Assembly (NCBI RefSeq): GCF_032678705.1
Contig: NZ_JAVTSS010000002.1
Location: 1,178,001-1,242,000, forward strand
Direction: 5' to 3'
DNA from: Pedobacter frigiditerrae
Lineage (GTDB): Bacteria; Bacteroidota; Bacteroidia; Sphingobacteriales; Sphingobacteriaceae
DNA length: 64,000 nucleotides
The position numbers and the translations under genes were made by a program. The stretch's first letter is position 1, and each line of letters opens with the position of its first letter. The notes under the pieces are model-generated. The model was given only the letters and a program-made list of their open reading frames with translations, ran no database searches and had not been told where the DNA came from. Positions 1 through 9,414 of the stretch are shown here, in pieces.

Positions 1-1108
1 CAAAGACAGATATTTAATGACTTACATTCCTCACGCTTTAATTGAAGGAATGATTGTCGCAAGTTTTGCCCTTGGTGCTAAAACATCATACATCTACGTT
101 CGTGGTGAAATGATGCCTCAAATCCGTATTCTAGAAAAAGCAATTGCTGAAGCTAAGGCTGCTGGGTTTTTAGGTAAGAATATTTTAGGAACAGGATACG
201 ATTTAGAATTATATGTACAGCCAGGTGGTGGTGCTTACATCTGCGGAGAAGAAACTGCTTTGTTAGAATCGCTAGAAGGTAAAAGAGGGAATCCTCGTAT
301 TAAACCTCCTTTCCCTGCAATTGCGGGGTTATATGGTTGTCCGACAGTAGTAAATAATGTTGAATCAATTGCTGCAGTTGTGCCAATCATTAACGATGGT
401 GGGGATGAATATGCTAAAATTGGTATTGGTAGAAGTACAGGTACAAAATTAATATCAGCTTCTGGAAACTTGGTAAAACCAGGTGTATATGAGATTGAAT
501 TAGGCTTACCAGTTGAAGAGTTTATTTATTCTGATGAATATTGCGGTGGTATTGCAAATGGTAAAAGACTTAAAGCTACTGTAGCTGGAGGTTCTTCTGT
601 GCCTATCTTGCCTGCCAATTTAACCTTAAAATATGCCAATGGTGAACCTCGTTTAATGAGTTACGAATCACTTTCTGAAGGTGGTTTTGCAACAGGAACG
701 ATGTTGGGTTCAGGTGGTTTCATCGCTTTTGATGAAGACCAATGTATTGTTAGAAATACTTGGAATTTCTCTCGTTTTTATCATCATGAAAGCTGCGGAC
801 AATGTTCTCCTTGTCGTGAAGGTACTGGCTGGTTAGAAAAAGTATTACATAGATTAGAGTACGGACACGGAAAAATGAGCGATATCGACTTGTTAGTTGA
901 TGTGTCTAAAAAAATTGAAGGAAATACAATTTGTCCATTGGGCGATGCAGCGGCTTGGCCAGTTGCAAGTGCAATTAGACATTTTAGAGATGAGTTTGAA
1001 TGGCATGTAAAAGAGCCAGTTAAAAGCTTAAGCAGTAATTATGGTTTGGCCAATTACGCTGTTCCGATAGAGAAAAAAGTTGAAGAAGTTAAACAGGATA
1101 ATCTTTAA
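1..1108 (+). CDS. nuoF: NADH-quinone oxidoreductase subunit F (5' truncated by window edge)
   Basis: NADH- and FMN-binding subunit of respiratory complex I, in the cytoplasmic arm. The frame is already open at base 2 (KDRYLM precedes the first internal ATG at 17), so the true start lies upstream; 368 residues are visible of a family that is usually about 430-450. Seen: the glycine-rich FMN/NADH segment GGGAYICGEET, and the 4Fe-4S ligands in SCGQCSPCREG near base 794 with the fourth Cys in ICPLGD near base 932. It is followed after 2 nt by nuoG, so the two are co-transcribed and probably translationally coupled. The assignment is secure; only the N-terminus is unknown. Confidence 0.95.
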   Translation, partial: KDRYLMTYIPHALIEGMIVASFALGAKTSYIYVRGEMMPQIRILEKAIAEAKAAGFLGKNILGTGYDLELYVQPGGGAYICGEETALLESLEGKRGNPRIKPPFPAIAGLYGCPTVVNNVESIAAVVPIINDGGDEYAKIGIGRSTGTKLISASGNLVKPGVYEIELGLPVEEFIYSDEYCGGIANGKRLKATVAGGSSVPILPANLTLKYANGEPRLMSYESLSEGGFATGTMLGSGGFIAFDEDQCIVRNTWNFSRFYHHESCGQCSPCREGTGWLEKVLHRLEYGHGKMSDIDLLVDVSKKIEGNTICPLGDAAAWPVASAIRHFRDEFEWHVKEPVKSLSSNYGLANYAVPIEKKVEEVKQDNL

Positions 1109-1110
1109 CC

Positions 1111-2121
1111 ATGAGTGATTTAATGAAAGTTACTATTGATGGTATAACGGTAGAAGTAGCACCGGGTACAAGTATTCTCAATGCCGCAAGGCAAATTGGG
1201 GGTGATATTGTGCCACCTGCGATGTGTTATTATTCTAAGTTAGAAGGTAGTGGTGGTAAATGTCGTACTTGTATTGTTAAGGTAAGTAAAGGTTCTGAAA
1301 AAGACCCTCGTCCGATGCCTAAGCTAGTTGCTTCTTGCCGTACTACGGTGATGGATGGAATGGAAGTTCAAAATATTACTTCTCCTGAGGTTTTAGAAGC
1401 TAGAAATGGTGTTGTTGAGATGTTATTGATTAACCACCCATTAGATTGCCCAATTTGTGACCAAGCTGGTGAGTGCGATTTACAAAATTTAGGCTACGAA
1501 AATGGCTTACAACGTACTCGTTATGAGTTTGAACGTCGGACTTTCGAAAGAATTGATATAGGTGATAAAATTCAGTTGCACATGAACAGATGCATTTTAT
1601 GTTATCGTTGTGTGTTTACTGCCGACCAAATTACCAATAAGCGTGTTCACGGAATTTTAAATCGTGGAGACCATTCAGAAATTTCTACTTATATCCAAAC
1701 AGCAGTTGATAACGATTTCTCAGGAAACGTAATCGATGTATGTCCGGTAGGAGCGTTGACAGATAAAACTTTCAGGTTTAAAAATAGAGTTTGGTTTACT
1801 AAACCTGTAGATGCACATAGAAATTGCGACCATGAAAAGTGCAATGGTAAGGTTACGCTTTGGTATAAAGGAGCTGATGTTTTACGTGTTACAGCCCGTA
1901 AAGACCAATTTGGAGAGGTTGAAGAGTTTATTTGTAATGAATGTAGATTTGAGAAAAAAGCAACTTCAGATTGGAACATTGAACAACCAACTGCTATTGC
2001 TGATACTTCAGTAATTGCATCAAATCACTACGATACTTTTAAACCTTTACCGGTTATTAAAGAAAATTTAGCTTTACAAGAAGCAAATAAAGTTGAACTA
2101 GAAAAAAGCACTAAATTCTAA
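1111..2121 (+). CDS. nuoG: NADH-quinone oxidoreductase subunit G, short form (2Fe-2S/4Fe-4S protein)
   Basis: Electron-carrying subunit of the complex I peripheral arm. Seen: an N-terminal ferredoxin-like 2Fe-2S domain (Cys in PAMCYY, GGKCRTC and ASCRTT), the His/Cys cluster segment HPLDCPICDQAGECDLQ, and a 4Fe-4S set CILCYRC with a downstream DVCPVGAL. Further Cys pairs (NCDHEKC and ICNECR) follow near the C-terminus. At 336 residues it lacks the long molybdopterin-oxidoreductase domain of Escherichia coli NuoG (about 900 residues). The ORF ends cleanly at a TAATG overlap with nuoH, so the short form looks native rather than broken. Confidence 0.92.
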   Translation: MSDLMKVTIDGITVEVAPGTSILNAARQIGGDIVPPAMCYYSKLEGSGGKCRTCIVKVSKGSEKDPRPMPKLVASCRTTVMDGMEVQNITSPEVLEARNGVVEMLLINHPLDCPICDQAGECDLQNLGYENGLQRTRYEFERRTFERIDIGDKIQLHMNRCILCYRCVFTADQITNKRVHGILNRGDHSEISTYIQTAVDNDFSGNVIDVCPVGALTDKTFRFKNRVWFTKPVDAHRNCDHEKCNGKVTLWYKGADVLRVTARKDQFGEVEEFICNECRFEKKATSDWNIEQPTAIADTSVIASNHYDTFKPLPVIKENLALQEANKVELEKSTKF

Positions 2122-3158
2122 TGGATATAAATTTTGTAATCGAGAAGTTTTTGCTGGTGACTATTTTATTTTCCATTAGCTTGGTAATAGCGATGTATTC
2201 TACTTACGCAGAACGTAAAGTGGCGGCATTTTTACAAGATAGACTTGGACCTGATAGAGCTGGTCCCTTTGGTATTTTACAACCATTAGCAGATGGTTTA
2301 AAAATGTTCATGAAGGAAGAAATTATCCCTTCAAATGCAAGTAAATGGTTGTTTATGGTAGGTCCTGGTTTGGCAATGCTTTGTGCTTGTATTGGTACAG
2401 CAGTTATTCCATGGGGTCAAGATTTAACTATTAACGGAAGAGCAGTTCCATTGCAAGTAACAGATATAAACGTTGGTGTACTTTATTTATTTGGAGTAGT
2501 ATCATTAGGTGTTTATGGTGTAATGATTGGCGGATGGGCATCTAACAATAAGTATTCATTATTAAGTGCTATTAGAGCGGCATCTCAAAACATCAGTTAT
2601 GAGGTGGCAATGGGTTTATCTATCATTGCTCTGCTTTTAATGACCAATACTTTAAGTTTAAAGGAAATTGTTGCACAACAACATGGTTGGCACTGGAATG
2701 TACTTTATCAGCCACTAGGATTTATCATTTTTATGGTTTGTTCTTTTGCTGAAACTAATCGTGCACCTTTCGACTTACCAGAGTGTGAAACTGAACTAAT
2801 TGGTGGTTACCATACAGAGTATTCTTCAATGAAATTAGGTTTCTATTTATTTGCTGAGTACATCAATATGTTTGTTTCATCAGCCGTGATGGCAACTTTA
2901 TATTTTGGTGGTTACAATTATCCTTGGATGGATACTGTTGCTGGAATGGTTAGTCCGAATACTGCAGCATTAATTGGAACAGTTGTGTTATTCATAAAAA
3001 TATTTGCATTTATCTTCTTCTTCATGTGGGTACGTTGGACAATCCCTCGTTTCCGTTATGATCAGTTGATGAATTTAGGTTGGAAGGGATTAATCCCTCT
3101 AGCTATTGCAAACATCATTATTACAGGTATTGTTATCGCTGTTGTAAATAAGTTTTAA
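2121..3158 (+). CDS. nuoH: NADH-quinone oxidoreductase subunit H
   Basis: Membrane subunit forming the quinone-access site between the peripheral and membrane arms. The 345 residues hold about eight hydrophobic segments. The family signature is intact: AERKVAAFLQDRLGPDRAGPFGILQPLADG near the N-terminus in two adjoining pieces, and the acidic loop ETNRAPFDLPECETELIGG around residues 212-230. The start overlaps the nuoG stop by one base (TAATG). A purine-rich AAGAGAGAGAT follows the stop and precedes nuoI. Confidence 0.96.
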   Translation: MDINFVIEKFLLVTILFSISLVIAMYSTYAERKVAAFLQDRLGPDRAGPFGILQPLADGLKMFMKEEIIPSNASKWLFMVGPGLAMLCACIGTAVIPWGQDLTINGRAVPLQVTDINVGVLYLFGVVSLGVYGVMIGGWASNNKYSLLSAIRAASQNISYEVAMGLSIIALLLMTNTLSLKEIVAQQHGWHWNVLYQPLGFIIFMVCSFAETNRAPFDLPECETELIGGYHTEYSSMKLGFYLFAEYINMFVSSAVMATLYFGGYNYPWMDTVAGMVSPNTAALIGTVVLFIKIFAFIFFFMWVRWTIPRFRYDQLMNLGWKGLIPLAIANIIITGIVIAVVNKF

Positions 3159-3167
3159 GAGAGAGAT

Positions 3168-3665
3168 ATGGAATCATTAAGTAATAAGAAAAAAGTACTT
3201 GAACAAAAACCACTTAACTTGGCAGAGCGCATGTATTTGCCTGCTATCGTTAAAGGTTTAGGTACTACAATGAGCCACTTTTTTAAGAAAAGTTCTACCA
3301 TTAGGTATCCAGAGCAAGAGAGAGAATTTTCTATCAACTGGAGAGGAATGCACTCTTTAAAAAGAGATGAAGAAGGAAGGGAGCGCTGTACAGCTTGTGG
3401 TTTATGTGCATTATCATGTCCTGCAGAGGCGATTACCATGATTGCGGCTGAGCGTAAACCAGAAGAGAAGGAATTATATAGAGAAGAAAAATATGCAGCA
3501 GTTTATGAAATTAACATGTTGCGTTGTATTTTCTGTGGGTTATGTGAAGAAGCTTGTCCTAAAGAAGCTATTTATTTAGATGGACCAATTGTGCCATCTG
3601 ATTATTTGCGTAAGGATTTTATTTATGGGAAAGATAAATTGGTTGAAGCACCTTTAGAAAAATAG
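3168..3665 (+). CDS. nuoI: NADH-quinone oxidoreductase subunit I (2x 4Fe-4S)
   Basis: Ferredoxin-type subunit carrying two tetranuclear clusters towards the quinone site. Seen: two Cys motifs, CTACGLCALSCPAEAI (about residues 76-91) and CIFCGLCEEACPKEAI (about residues 120-135), each of the CxxCxxCxxxCP type. Length of 165 aa is normal. It starts 9 nt after nuoH. Unlike the other nuo junctions, it is separated from nuoJ by 101 nt that hold a palindromic repeat. Confidence 0.96.
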   Translation: MESLSNKKKVLEQKPLNLAERMYLPAIVKGLGTTMSHFFKKSSTIRYPEQEREFSINWRGMHSLKRDEEGRERCTACGLCALSCPAEAITMIAAERKPEEKELYREEKYAAVYEINMLRCIFCGLCEEACPKEAIYLDGPIVPSDYLRKDFIYGKDKLVEAPLEK

Positions 3666-3668
3666 TTT

Positions 3669-3727
3669 GTCATTCAGAGCGTAGCGAAGAATCTAACATA
3701 GAAATGCTTCGACAAGCTCAGCATAAC
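3669..3727. repeat. Imperfect palindromic REP-like element between nuoI and nuoJ
   Basis: The left arm GTCATTCAGAGCGTAGCGAAG is followed by a short spacer and an inverted partner GCTTCGACAAGCTCAGCAT. The arms share the words of the dispersed family also seen at 17671, 20261, 29418, 41188, 41241, 48344 and 53496. It lies wholly inside the nuo transcription unit, so it would be transcribed as an RNA hairpin. Seen directly; its origin as a mobilised repeat is inference. Confidence 0.75.
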
Positions 3728-3766
3728 AATTAATAGAAAAACGAATAACTAAACAAATAAAAATTA

Positions 3767-4273
3767 ATGGGTACTTCAGTATTCTATTTTGTAGCAACAT
3801 TAAGCATCATCTTTTCGCTGATGGTTATCTTTTCGAAGAATCCTATCCACAGTGTTTTGTACTTGATTCTTACCTTTTTTACCTTCACGGTTCACTATGT
3901 GTTACTAAATGCACAGTTTTTAGCAGTTGTAAATTTCATAGTATACATGGGTGCAATTATGGTTTTATTCCTATTTGTGTTGATGCTATTAAACTTAAAC
4001 AAGGAAAACGAACCTAATAAATCAGCACTGGTAAAAATCCTTGGCGTTATTGCTGGTGGATGTTTGCTTGTAACCTTAGTTGGTTCTTTTAAAGCAGTAT
4101 CGATTAATAGTCCACTAGTTTTGCAAAACCCTAACTTAGGTTTGGTTAAAAACTTGGGTAAAGAATTATTTGGACCGTTTATGTTGCCATTTGAATTGTC
4201 ATCAATTTTATTGCTTACAGCAATGGTTGGCGCAGTATTGTTAACTAAAAAAGAAGAAAAAGCAAATGGATAA
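3767..4273 (+). CDS. nuoJ: NADH-quinone oxidoreductase subunit J
   Basis: Antiporter-adjacent membrane subunit of complex I. The 168 residues contain about five hydrophobic helices, including the conserved third helix region VVNFIVYMGAIMVLFLFVLMLL with its glycine (about residues 54-75, given here as one short pattern). The ATG follows an A-rich stretch without a Shine-Dalgarno site. Its stop overlaps the nuoK start by 8 nt (ATGGATAA), which implies translational coupling. Confidence 0.93.
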   Translation: MGTSVFYFVATLSIIFSLMVIFSKNPIHSVLYLILTFFTFTVHYVLLNAQFLAVVNFIVYMGAIMVLFLFVLMLLNLNKENEPNKSALVKILGVIAGGCLLVTLVGSFKAVSINSPLVLQNPNLGLVKNLGKELFGPFMLPFELSSILLLTAMVGAVLLTKKEEKANG

Positions 4274-4595
4274 TTTAACATCAACAATGCAAACAGTTCC
4301 ACTTAACCATTACATCTGGTTATGTGCTATAATCTTCACCATTGGTGTAATTGGTGTTTTAACCAGAAGAAATGCCATAGTGATTTTTATGTCGGTAGAG
4401 TTAATGTTAAACTCAGTTAACTTATTACTTACTGCTTTTTCAGTACACCATAACGACCCATCTGGCCAGGTATTTGTATTTTTTATCATGGCTTTAGCAG
4501 CGGCTGAAGTAGCAGTAGGGCTGGCAATTATTGTAATGGTTTACAGAAATACCCAATCAATAGATATTAATGTGTTAAATCGCCTTAAGTGGTAA
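4266..4595 (+). CDS. nuoK: NADH-quinone oxidoreductase subunit K
   Basis: Small MrpC-like membrane subunit with three transmembrane helices. Conserved acidic residues in the helices are visible: MSVELMLNSVNL (Glu about residue 43) and AAAEVAVGLAI (Glu about residue 79). Length of 109 aa is typical (about 100). The start is inside the end of nuoJ, and nuoL follows after 17 nt. Confidence 0.95.
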   Translation: MDNLTSTMQTVPLNHYIWLCAIIFTIGVIGVLTRRNAIVIFMSVELMLNSVNLLLTAFSVHHNDPSGQVFVFFIMALAAAEVAVGLAIIVMVYRNTQSIDINVLNRLKW

Positions 4596-4612
4596 TTATA
4601 TAGAAGAAAAGA

Positions 4613-6520
4613 ATGACAATAGATAATATACTTTGGCTTGTACCTCTGCTTCCATTATTGGGCTTTATCATAAATGGTCTTGGCAGAAATACATTTAGCA
4701 AAGGATTGATTGGTTTAATTGGAAGTGGGACTATACTTGCTTCATTCATATTGAGTGTAATTTTGTTTACAGAATTACAATTGGCTCAACATAATCAGAA
4801 ATTCACAGTAGAACTTTTCGATTGGATTAGTGCTGGTAATTTACATATTCCACTTTCGTTTTTATACGACCCATTAAGTTCAATTATGCTGTTGATTATA
4901 ACAGGTATTGGCTTTTTAATCCATCTTTATTCAATTGGTTACATGCATGAAGATGCTGGTTTTGGTAAATTCTTCGCTTATCTGAACCTGTTTATCTTCT
5001 TTATGTTGATTTTAGTTTTAGGGTCAAACTATATTGTGATGTTCATCGGATGGGAAGGTGTAGGTTTATGTTCTTATTTACTAATAGGATTTTGGTATAC
5101 CAATAGCAATTATGCAAGTGCTGCTAAAAAAGCATTTGTAATGAATAGAATTGGAGATTTAGGATTTTTGATTGGTGTATTTTTAATCTTCAATACTTTC
5201 GGAAGTGTAGAATTTGCAAAAGTATTTCCTCAAGCTGCAAGTATGATGCCTGGAGCAGGAGTGATGACTTTAATTACCATTTTATTATTTATTGGTGCTT
5301 GCGGTAAATCTGCACAGTTACCTTTATTTACTTGGTTGCCAGATGCGATGGCTGGTCCAACACCAGTTTCTGCATTGATACATGCTGCAACAATGGTTAC
5401 GGCTGGTATTTATATGATTGCTCGTTCAAGCGTGTTATTTAACTTAGCACCAACTACTCAAATGATTATTGCAATCATTGGTACAGCCACTGCTTTAATA
5501 GCTGCAATTATTGCTTTAACACAAACAGATATTAAAAAAGTATTGGCTTATTCAACCGTATCTCAATTGGGGTATATGTTTTTAGGTTTAGGCGTTGGTG
5601 CTTATACAGGTTCATTCTTTCACGTTTTAACTCATGCTTTCTTTAAAGCATTGTTATTCTTAGGTGCTGGTTCTGTAATTCACGCCATGCATCATGAGCA
5701 AGATATGCGCCACATGGGTGGATTAAAATCTAAGCTTAAAATTACTTTTGCGACTATGATGATTGGTACTATCGCAATTGCGGGAATCCCACCATTTTCA
5801 GGTTTCTTTTCAAAAGATGAAATTTTAGCTCACGCATTCGAATACAATAAAGTGCTTTGGGCAATAGGTTTATTAACGGCCTTCTTAACTGCATTTTATA
5901 TGTTCAGAATGATGTTCTTGACATTCTCAGGAAAATACCGTGGAACACATCATGCAGAAGAGCATATTCACGAATCACCAAAAGTGATGACTTATCCCTT
6001 AATTGTGTTAGCTATTTTAGCAGCAGTTGGTGGACTGATAAATATTCCACACGTATTTGGTGGTAACGAATGGTTGGCTCATTGGTTAACCGGTGCTGGC
6101 ATTGCTCCAAAAGAATTAGAATTAAGTCATACAGAAGAGTTTGCTCTAATGGGTGCTTCAGTTTTAGCAGCGTTAGTTGCATTAGGATACGCTTATACTA
6201 AATATGTTAAAAATGCTTATGTTCCAGTTCCTGAAGAAGGTAAACGTTCAATTTTGGCAAAAATATCATATAACAAATTCTATTTGGATGAGATTTATAA
6301 TGCTATTATCACTAAACCTTTAGATGCATTCTCTAAATTTTTCTATCGCATTATAGATAAAAAAGTTATTGATGGTTTGGTAAATGGATTTGGTTGGTCG
6401 GCAACAGAAGGAAGTAAAGGCTTACGTCTTTTACAATCTGGTAATGTTGGCTTCTATATATTTATGATGGTATTCGGTATCGTCGCTTTGTTATTGTATA
6501 CTTATTTATCTATCGCTTAA
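4613..6520 (+). CDS. nuoL: NADH-quinone oxidoreductase subunit L
   Basis: Antiporter-like proton-pumping subunit at the distal end of the membrane arm. The 635 aa hold many helices. Seen: the proton-antiporter core with FIGWEGVGLCSYLLIGFW, the loop LPDAMAGPTPVSALIHAATMVTAG, and HAFFKALLFLGAGSVIH (quoted as short family patterns). A C-terminal extension after residue 500 matches the long lateral helix and final anchor helix expected of NuoL but absent from NuoM and NuoN. Full length and in operon order. Confidence 0.96.
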   Translation: MTIDNILWLVPLLPLLGFIINGLGRNTFSKGLIGLIGSGTILASFILSVILFTELQLAQHNQKFTVELFDWISAGNLHIPLSFLYDPLSSIMLLIITGIGFLIHLYSIGYMHEDAGFGKFFAYLNLFIFFMLILVLGSNYIVMFIGWEGVGLCSYLLIGFWYTNSNYASAAKKAFVMNRIGDLGFLIGVFLIFNTFGSVEFAKVFPQAASMMPGAGVMTLITILLFIGACGKSAQLPLFTWLPDAMAGPTPVSALIHAATMVTAGIYMIARSSVLFNLAPTTQMIIAIIGTATALIAAIIALTQTDIKKVLAYSTVSQLGYMFLGLGVGAYTGSFFHVLTHAFFKALLFLGAGSVIHAMHHEQDMRHMGGLKSKLKITFATMMIGTIAIAGIPPFSGFFSKDEILAHAFEYNKVLWAIGLLTAFLTAFYMFRMMFLTFSGKYRGTHHAEEHIHESPKVMTYPLIVLAILAAVGGLINIPHVFGGNEWLAHWLTGAGIAPKELELSHTEEFALMGASVLAALVALGYAYTKYVKNAYVPVPEEGKRSILAKISYNKFYLDEIYNAIITKPLDAFSKFFYRIIDKKVIDGLVNGFGWSATEGSKGLRLLQSGNVGFYIFMMVFGIVALLLYTYLSIA

Positions 6521-6539
6521 TTCGGTTCAACAAATATAA

Positions 6540-7991
6540 ATGGAACTATTATTACTCCTATTTTTACCTCTTGTAGGTGCAATTATTACCTCACTACTTA
6601 AGGGCAATTCTGCCAAGGTAAGTGCTTTAGGTTTTGCACTTTTATCGCTTTGCGTTACAATTGGTTTATTAACTCAATTTACGCCAGATGCAACAACACA
6701 GTTTGCAGTAAATTATCCATGGATACAGCAATTAGGAATCAACTTCCATGCTGGTATTGATGGCATAAGTATGATAACGGTTATTTTAACAAACGTTTTA
6801 ATGCCGTTGATTATTCTAGCAAGCTTTAAACACGAATACAAAAAAGCCAATGCTTTCTATGCATTAATCTTGTTTATGCAGAGCGGATTATTATTGGTAT
6901 TTACTGCTTTAGATGGGTTTTTGTTCTATATAGGATGGGAAGCAGCTTTAATTCCAATTTACTTTATCTGCGCAATGTGGGGCGGAAAAGATAGAATTAA
7001 GGTAAACATGAAGTTTTTCGTTTACACCATTGCAGGTTCACTTTTCATGCTAGTAGGATTAATCTATTTATACCTTCAAGCTAAAAGTTTTGATATAACT
7101 GCATTTTATGCTTTGAACCTAGATTCATATCAACAAGGATGGGTTTTCTGGGCTTTCTTTATTGCTTTTGCTATTAAGATGCCAATATTCCCTTTCCATA
7201 CTTGGCAACCAGATACCTATACAGAAGCTCCAACAACTGGAACAATGTTGTTATCAGGTATCATGTTAAAAATGGGTATCTACGGTGTAATTAGATGGTT
7301 ATTGCCAATTGTACCACAAGGTGTAAATGATTGGATTTGTGTGGTGATGGTTCTTTCAGTAATTGGAATTATCTACGCTTCATTAATTGCCTTTACGCAG
7401 AAAGATGCTAAACGATTAGTGGCTTATTCATCAATTGCACACGTTGGGTTAATTGCTGCTGGAATTTTTGCAATGAGTACTCAAGGCTTACAAGGTGTAA
7501 TGGTACAGATGTTAAGTCACGGCATTAATGTGGTAGGATTGTTTTTCGTATTGGATATCATTTCATCTCGCCTTAAAACAAATAAAATTGAAGAACTGGG
7601 TGGGTTGGCAAAAGTTGCTCCGAAATTAGCCATCACTTTCTTGATTATAGTTTTAGGAACAGTAGCCTTGCCAGGAACGAATGGTTTTATTGGAGAGTTT
7701 TTATTGTTGTACGGAGTTTATAACTACAACATGTGGTTGGGCATTGTAGCAGGGTTAACCATCATCTTTGGTGCGGTGTATATGCTTAGAATGTATCAAA
7801 AAGTAATGTTGGGCACTACCAACGACTTAACAATTGGCTTTACTGATATTAAAGGAACAGAAAAAATTGTGTTGTACAGTATCTGTGCATTAATTATTGT
7901 GATGGGTGTTTATCCAAAACCAATCATGCATTTATCTGAAGCATCGGTACAGCATTTATTAGAACAAATAAAATTAAAAGGGTTAAACTAA
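6540..7991 (+). CDS. nuoM: NADH-quinone oxidoreductase subunit M
   Basis: Second antiporter-like proton-pumping subunit. The 483 aa show the conserved FYIGWEAALIPIYFICAMWG helix (catalytic Glu), FPFHTWQPDTYTEAPTTG loop and AYSSIAHVGLI segment. Length is normal for NuoM. It begins 19 nt after nuoL and ends 4 nt before nuoN. Confidence 0.96.
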   Translation: MELLLLLFLPLVGAIITSLLKGNSAKVSALGFALLSLCVTIGLLTQFTPDATTQFAVNYPWIQQLGINFHAGIDGISMITVILTNVLMPLIILASFKHEYKKANAFYALILFMQSGLLLVFTALDGFLFYIGWEAALIPIYFICAMWGGKDRIKVNMKFFVYTIAGSLFMLVGLIYLYLQAKSFDITAFYALNLDSYQQGWVFWAFFIAFAIKMPIFPFHTWQPDTYTEAPTTGTMLLSGIMLKMGIYGVIRWLLPIVPQGVNDWICVVMVLSVIGIIYASLIAFTQKDAKRLVAYSSIAHVGLIAAGIFAMSTQGLQGVMVQMLSHGINVVGLFFVLDIISSRLKTNKIEELGGLAKVAPKLAITFLIIVLGTVALPGTNGFIGEFLLLYGVYNYNMWLGIVAGLTIIFGAVYMLRMYQKVMLGTTNDLTIGFTDIKGTEKIVLYSICALIIVMGVYPKPIMHLSEASVQHLLEQIKLKGLN

Positions 7992-7995
7992 ACAG

Positions 7996-9369
7996 ATGAA
8001 CATTATTATAACCATAGCTATAACAGCTTTTGTAGTACTTTATGCAGGTTTGTTTAAAGCAAAAAAAGCTTTGTTACCACTAACTCTTTTAGGTTTATTG
8101 GTTGCATTGGGCTTTGTAGCTTGTTCATGGAATAATCCAACAACTTACTACGGTATGATGCGAATGGATAATTTCGCATTAGCGTTTTCAGCTATTTCAA
8201 TTGTAGGCACATTTTTTATCTTCTTACTAACGCAAAAATATTTTGCCGAAGGAAGTGATAATATCGCGGAATACTTTACATTGATTCTTTTTGCCTTATC
8301 TGGTATCGTAATCATGGTTTCTTACCAAAATATGTCGATGTTATTTATTGGGCTAGAGATCATGTCTGTAAGTTTATATATTCTCGCAGGTATTAGAAAG
8401 TTAAATTTTGCATCAAACGAGGCATCATTAAAATACTTTTTAATGGGCGCATTTTCTACAGGATTTTTATTGTTTGGGATCACGTTAATTTACGGAGCAA
8501 CAGGTTCATTTGATATCGCTGTCATTCAACAATATTTAGTTGATAATGTGAAAACCATCTCTCCATTATTTTATCCTGGTGTAATTTTAGTAATGATCGG
8601 TTTGTGCTTCAAAGTTGGAGCAGCACCCTTCCATTTTTGGAAACCAGATGTTTATGAAGGTTCTCCATCTTTGATTACCGCATTTATGTCTACAGTTGTT
8701 AAAACTGCAGGCTTTGCGGCATTTTTGAGATTGTTTGCTGGTGCTTTTGAACCACTCCATGATTTCTGGGCACCTGCATTAATGGTAATCGTTATCATCA
8801 CCCTGTGTATTGGAAACGTAACTGCACTTTATCAAAAGAACTTTAAAAGAATGCTTGCGTATTCAAGTATTTCTCACGCTGGATATTTATTGTTCTCTCT
8901 AGTTGTACTTTCAGCTAACTCTGCAAGTAATGTATTGGTTTATGCAGCTGCTTACACGTTTGCAAGTATCATCGCTTTTGCGGTATTAATTTTGGTTAAG
9001 CAAAAAGTTGGTAGCGACACAATTGATAGCTTTAATGGTTTAGGTAAAAGAAATCCGTTTGCTGCTTTTGCATTGACTGTTGCCATGCTTTCTTTGGCAG
9101 GAATTCCATTAACCGCAGGATTTATTGGAAAGTACGTTATGTTCTTAAATGTAATGGCTAACTACCAAGTTGCATTGGTAGTAATTGCTATTTTAAATGC
9201 ATTGGTAGGTTTCTATTACTATTTCAAAGTGATTATTGCGGTGTGGTTTAAAGAAGGTGATGAAGTAGTTCTAGATACTCCTTTTCAATATAAAATCGTG
9301 TTGCTGCTTTCTGTAATAGTCACCTTATTATTAGGTGTTTATCCTGATTTGATTTTAAATTTGATATAG
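7996..9369 (+). CDS. nuoN: NADH-quinone oxidoreductase subunit N
   Basis: Third antiporter-like subunit, and the last gene of the nuo operon here. The 457 aa contain the conserved LFIGLEIMSVSLYILAG helix, the loop APFHFWKPDVYEGSPS and AYSSISHAGYLLF. The sequence ends at a TAG, followed by a 10-bp perfect dyad just before the next gene. Secure assignment. Confidence 0.95.
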   Translation: MNIIITIAITAFVVLYAGLFKAKKALLPLTLLGLLVALGFVACSWNNPTTYYGMMRMDNFALAFSAISIVGTFFIFLLTQKYFAEGSDNIAEYFTLILFALSGIVIMVSYQNMSMLFIGLEIMSVSLYILAGIRKLNFASNEASLKYFLMGAFSTGFLLFGITLIYGATGSFDIAVIQQYLVDNVKTISPLFYPGVILVMIGLCFKVGAAPFHFWKPDVYEGSPSLITAFMSTVVKTAGFAAFLRLFAGAFEPLHDFWAPALMVIVIITLCIGNVTALYQKNFKRMLAYSSISHAGYLLFSLVVLSANSASNVLVYAAAYTFASIIAFAVLILVKQKVGSDTIDSFNGLGKRNPFAAFALTVAMLSLAGIPLTAGFIGKYVMFLNVMANYQVALVVIAILNALVGFYYYFKVIIAVWFKEGDEVVLDTPFQYKIVLLLSVIVTLLLGVYPDLILNLI

Positions 9370-9384
9370 ACTAAGATGTAGATT

Positions 9385-9408
9385 ATTATTTGTAGTTTTA
9401 CAAATAAT
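9385..9408. promoter_or_regulatory. Perfect 10-bp dyad with 4-nt loop upstream of the DedA-family gene
   Basis: ATTATTTGTA, loop GTTT, then TACAAATAAT: a perfect inverted repeat ending 6 nt before the ATG at 9415. There is no U-tract after the right arm, so it does not look like an intrinsic terminator. It could be an operator, a hairpin shielding the start codon, or a processing site at the end of the nuo mRNA. Function is inference. Confidence 0.45.
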
Positions 9409-9414
9409 CAAACC

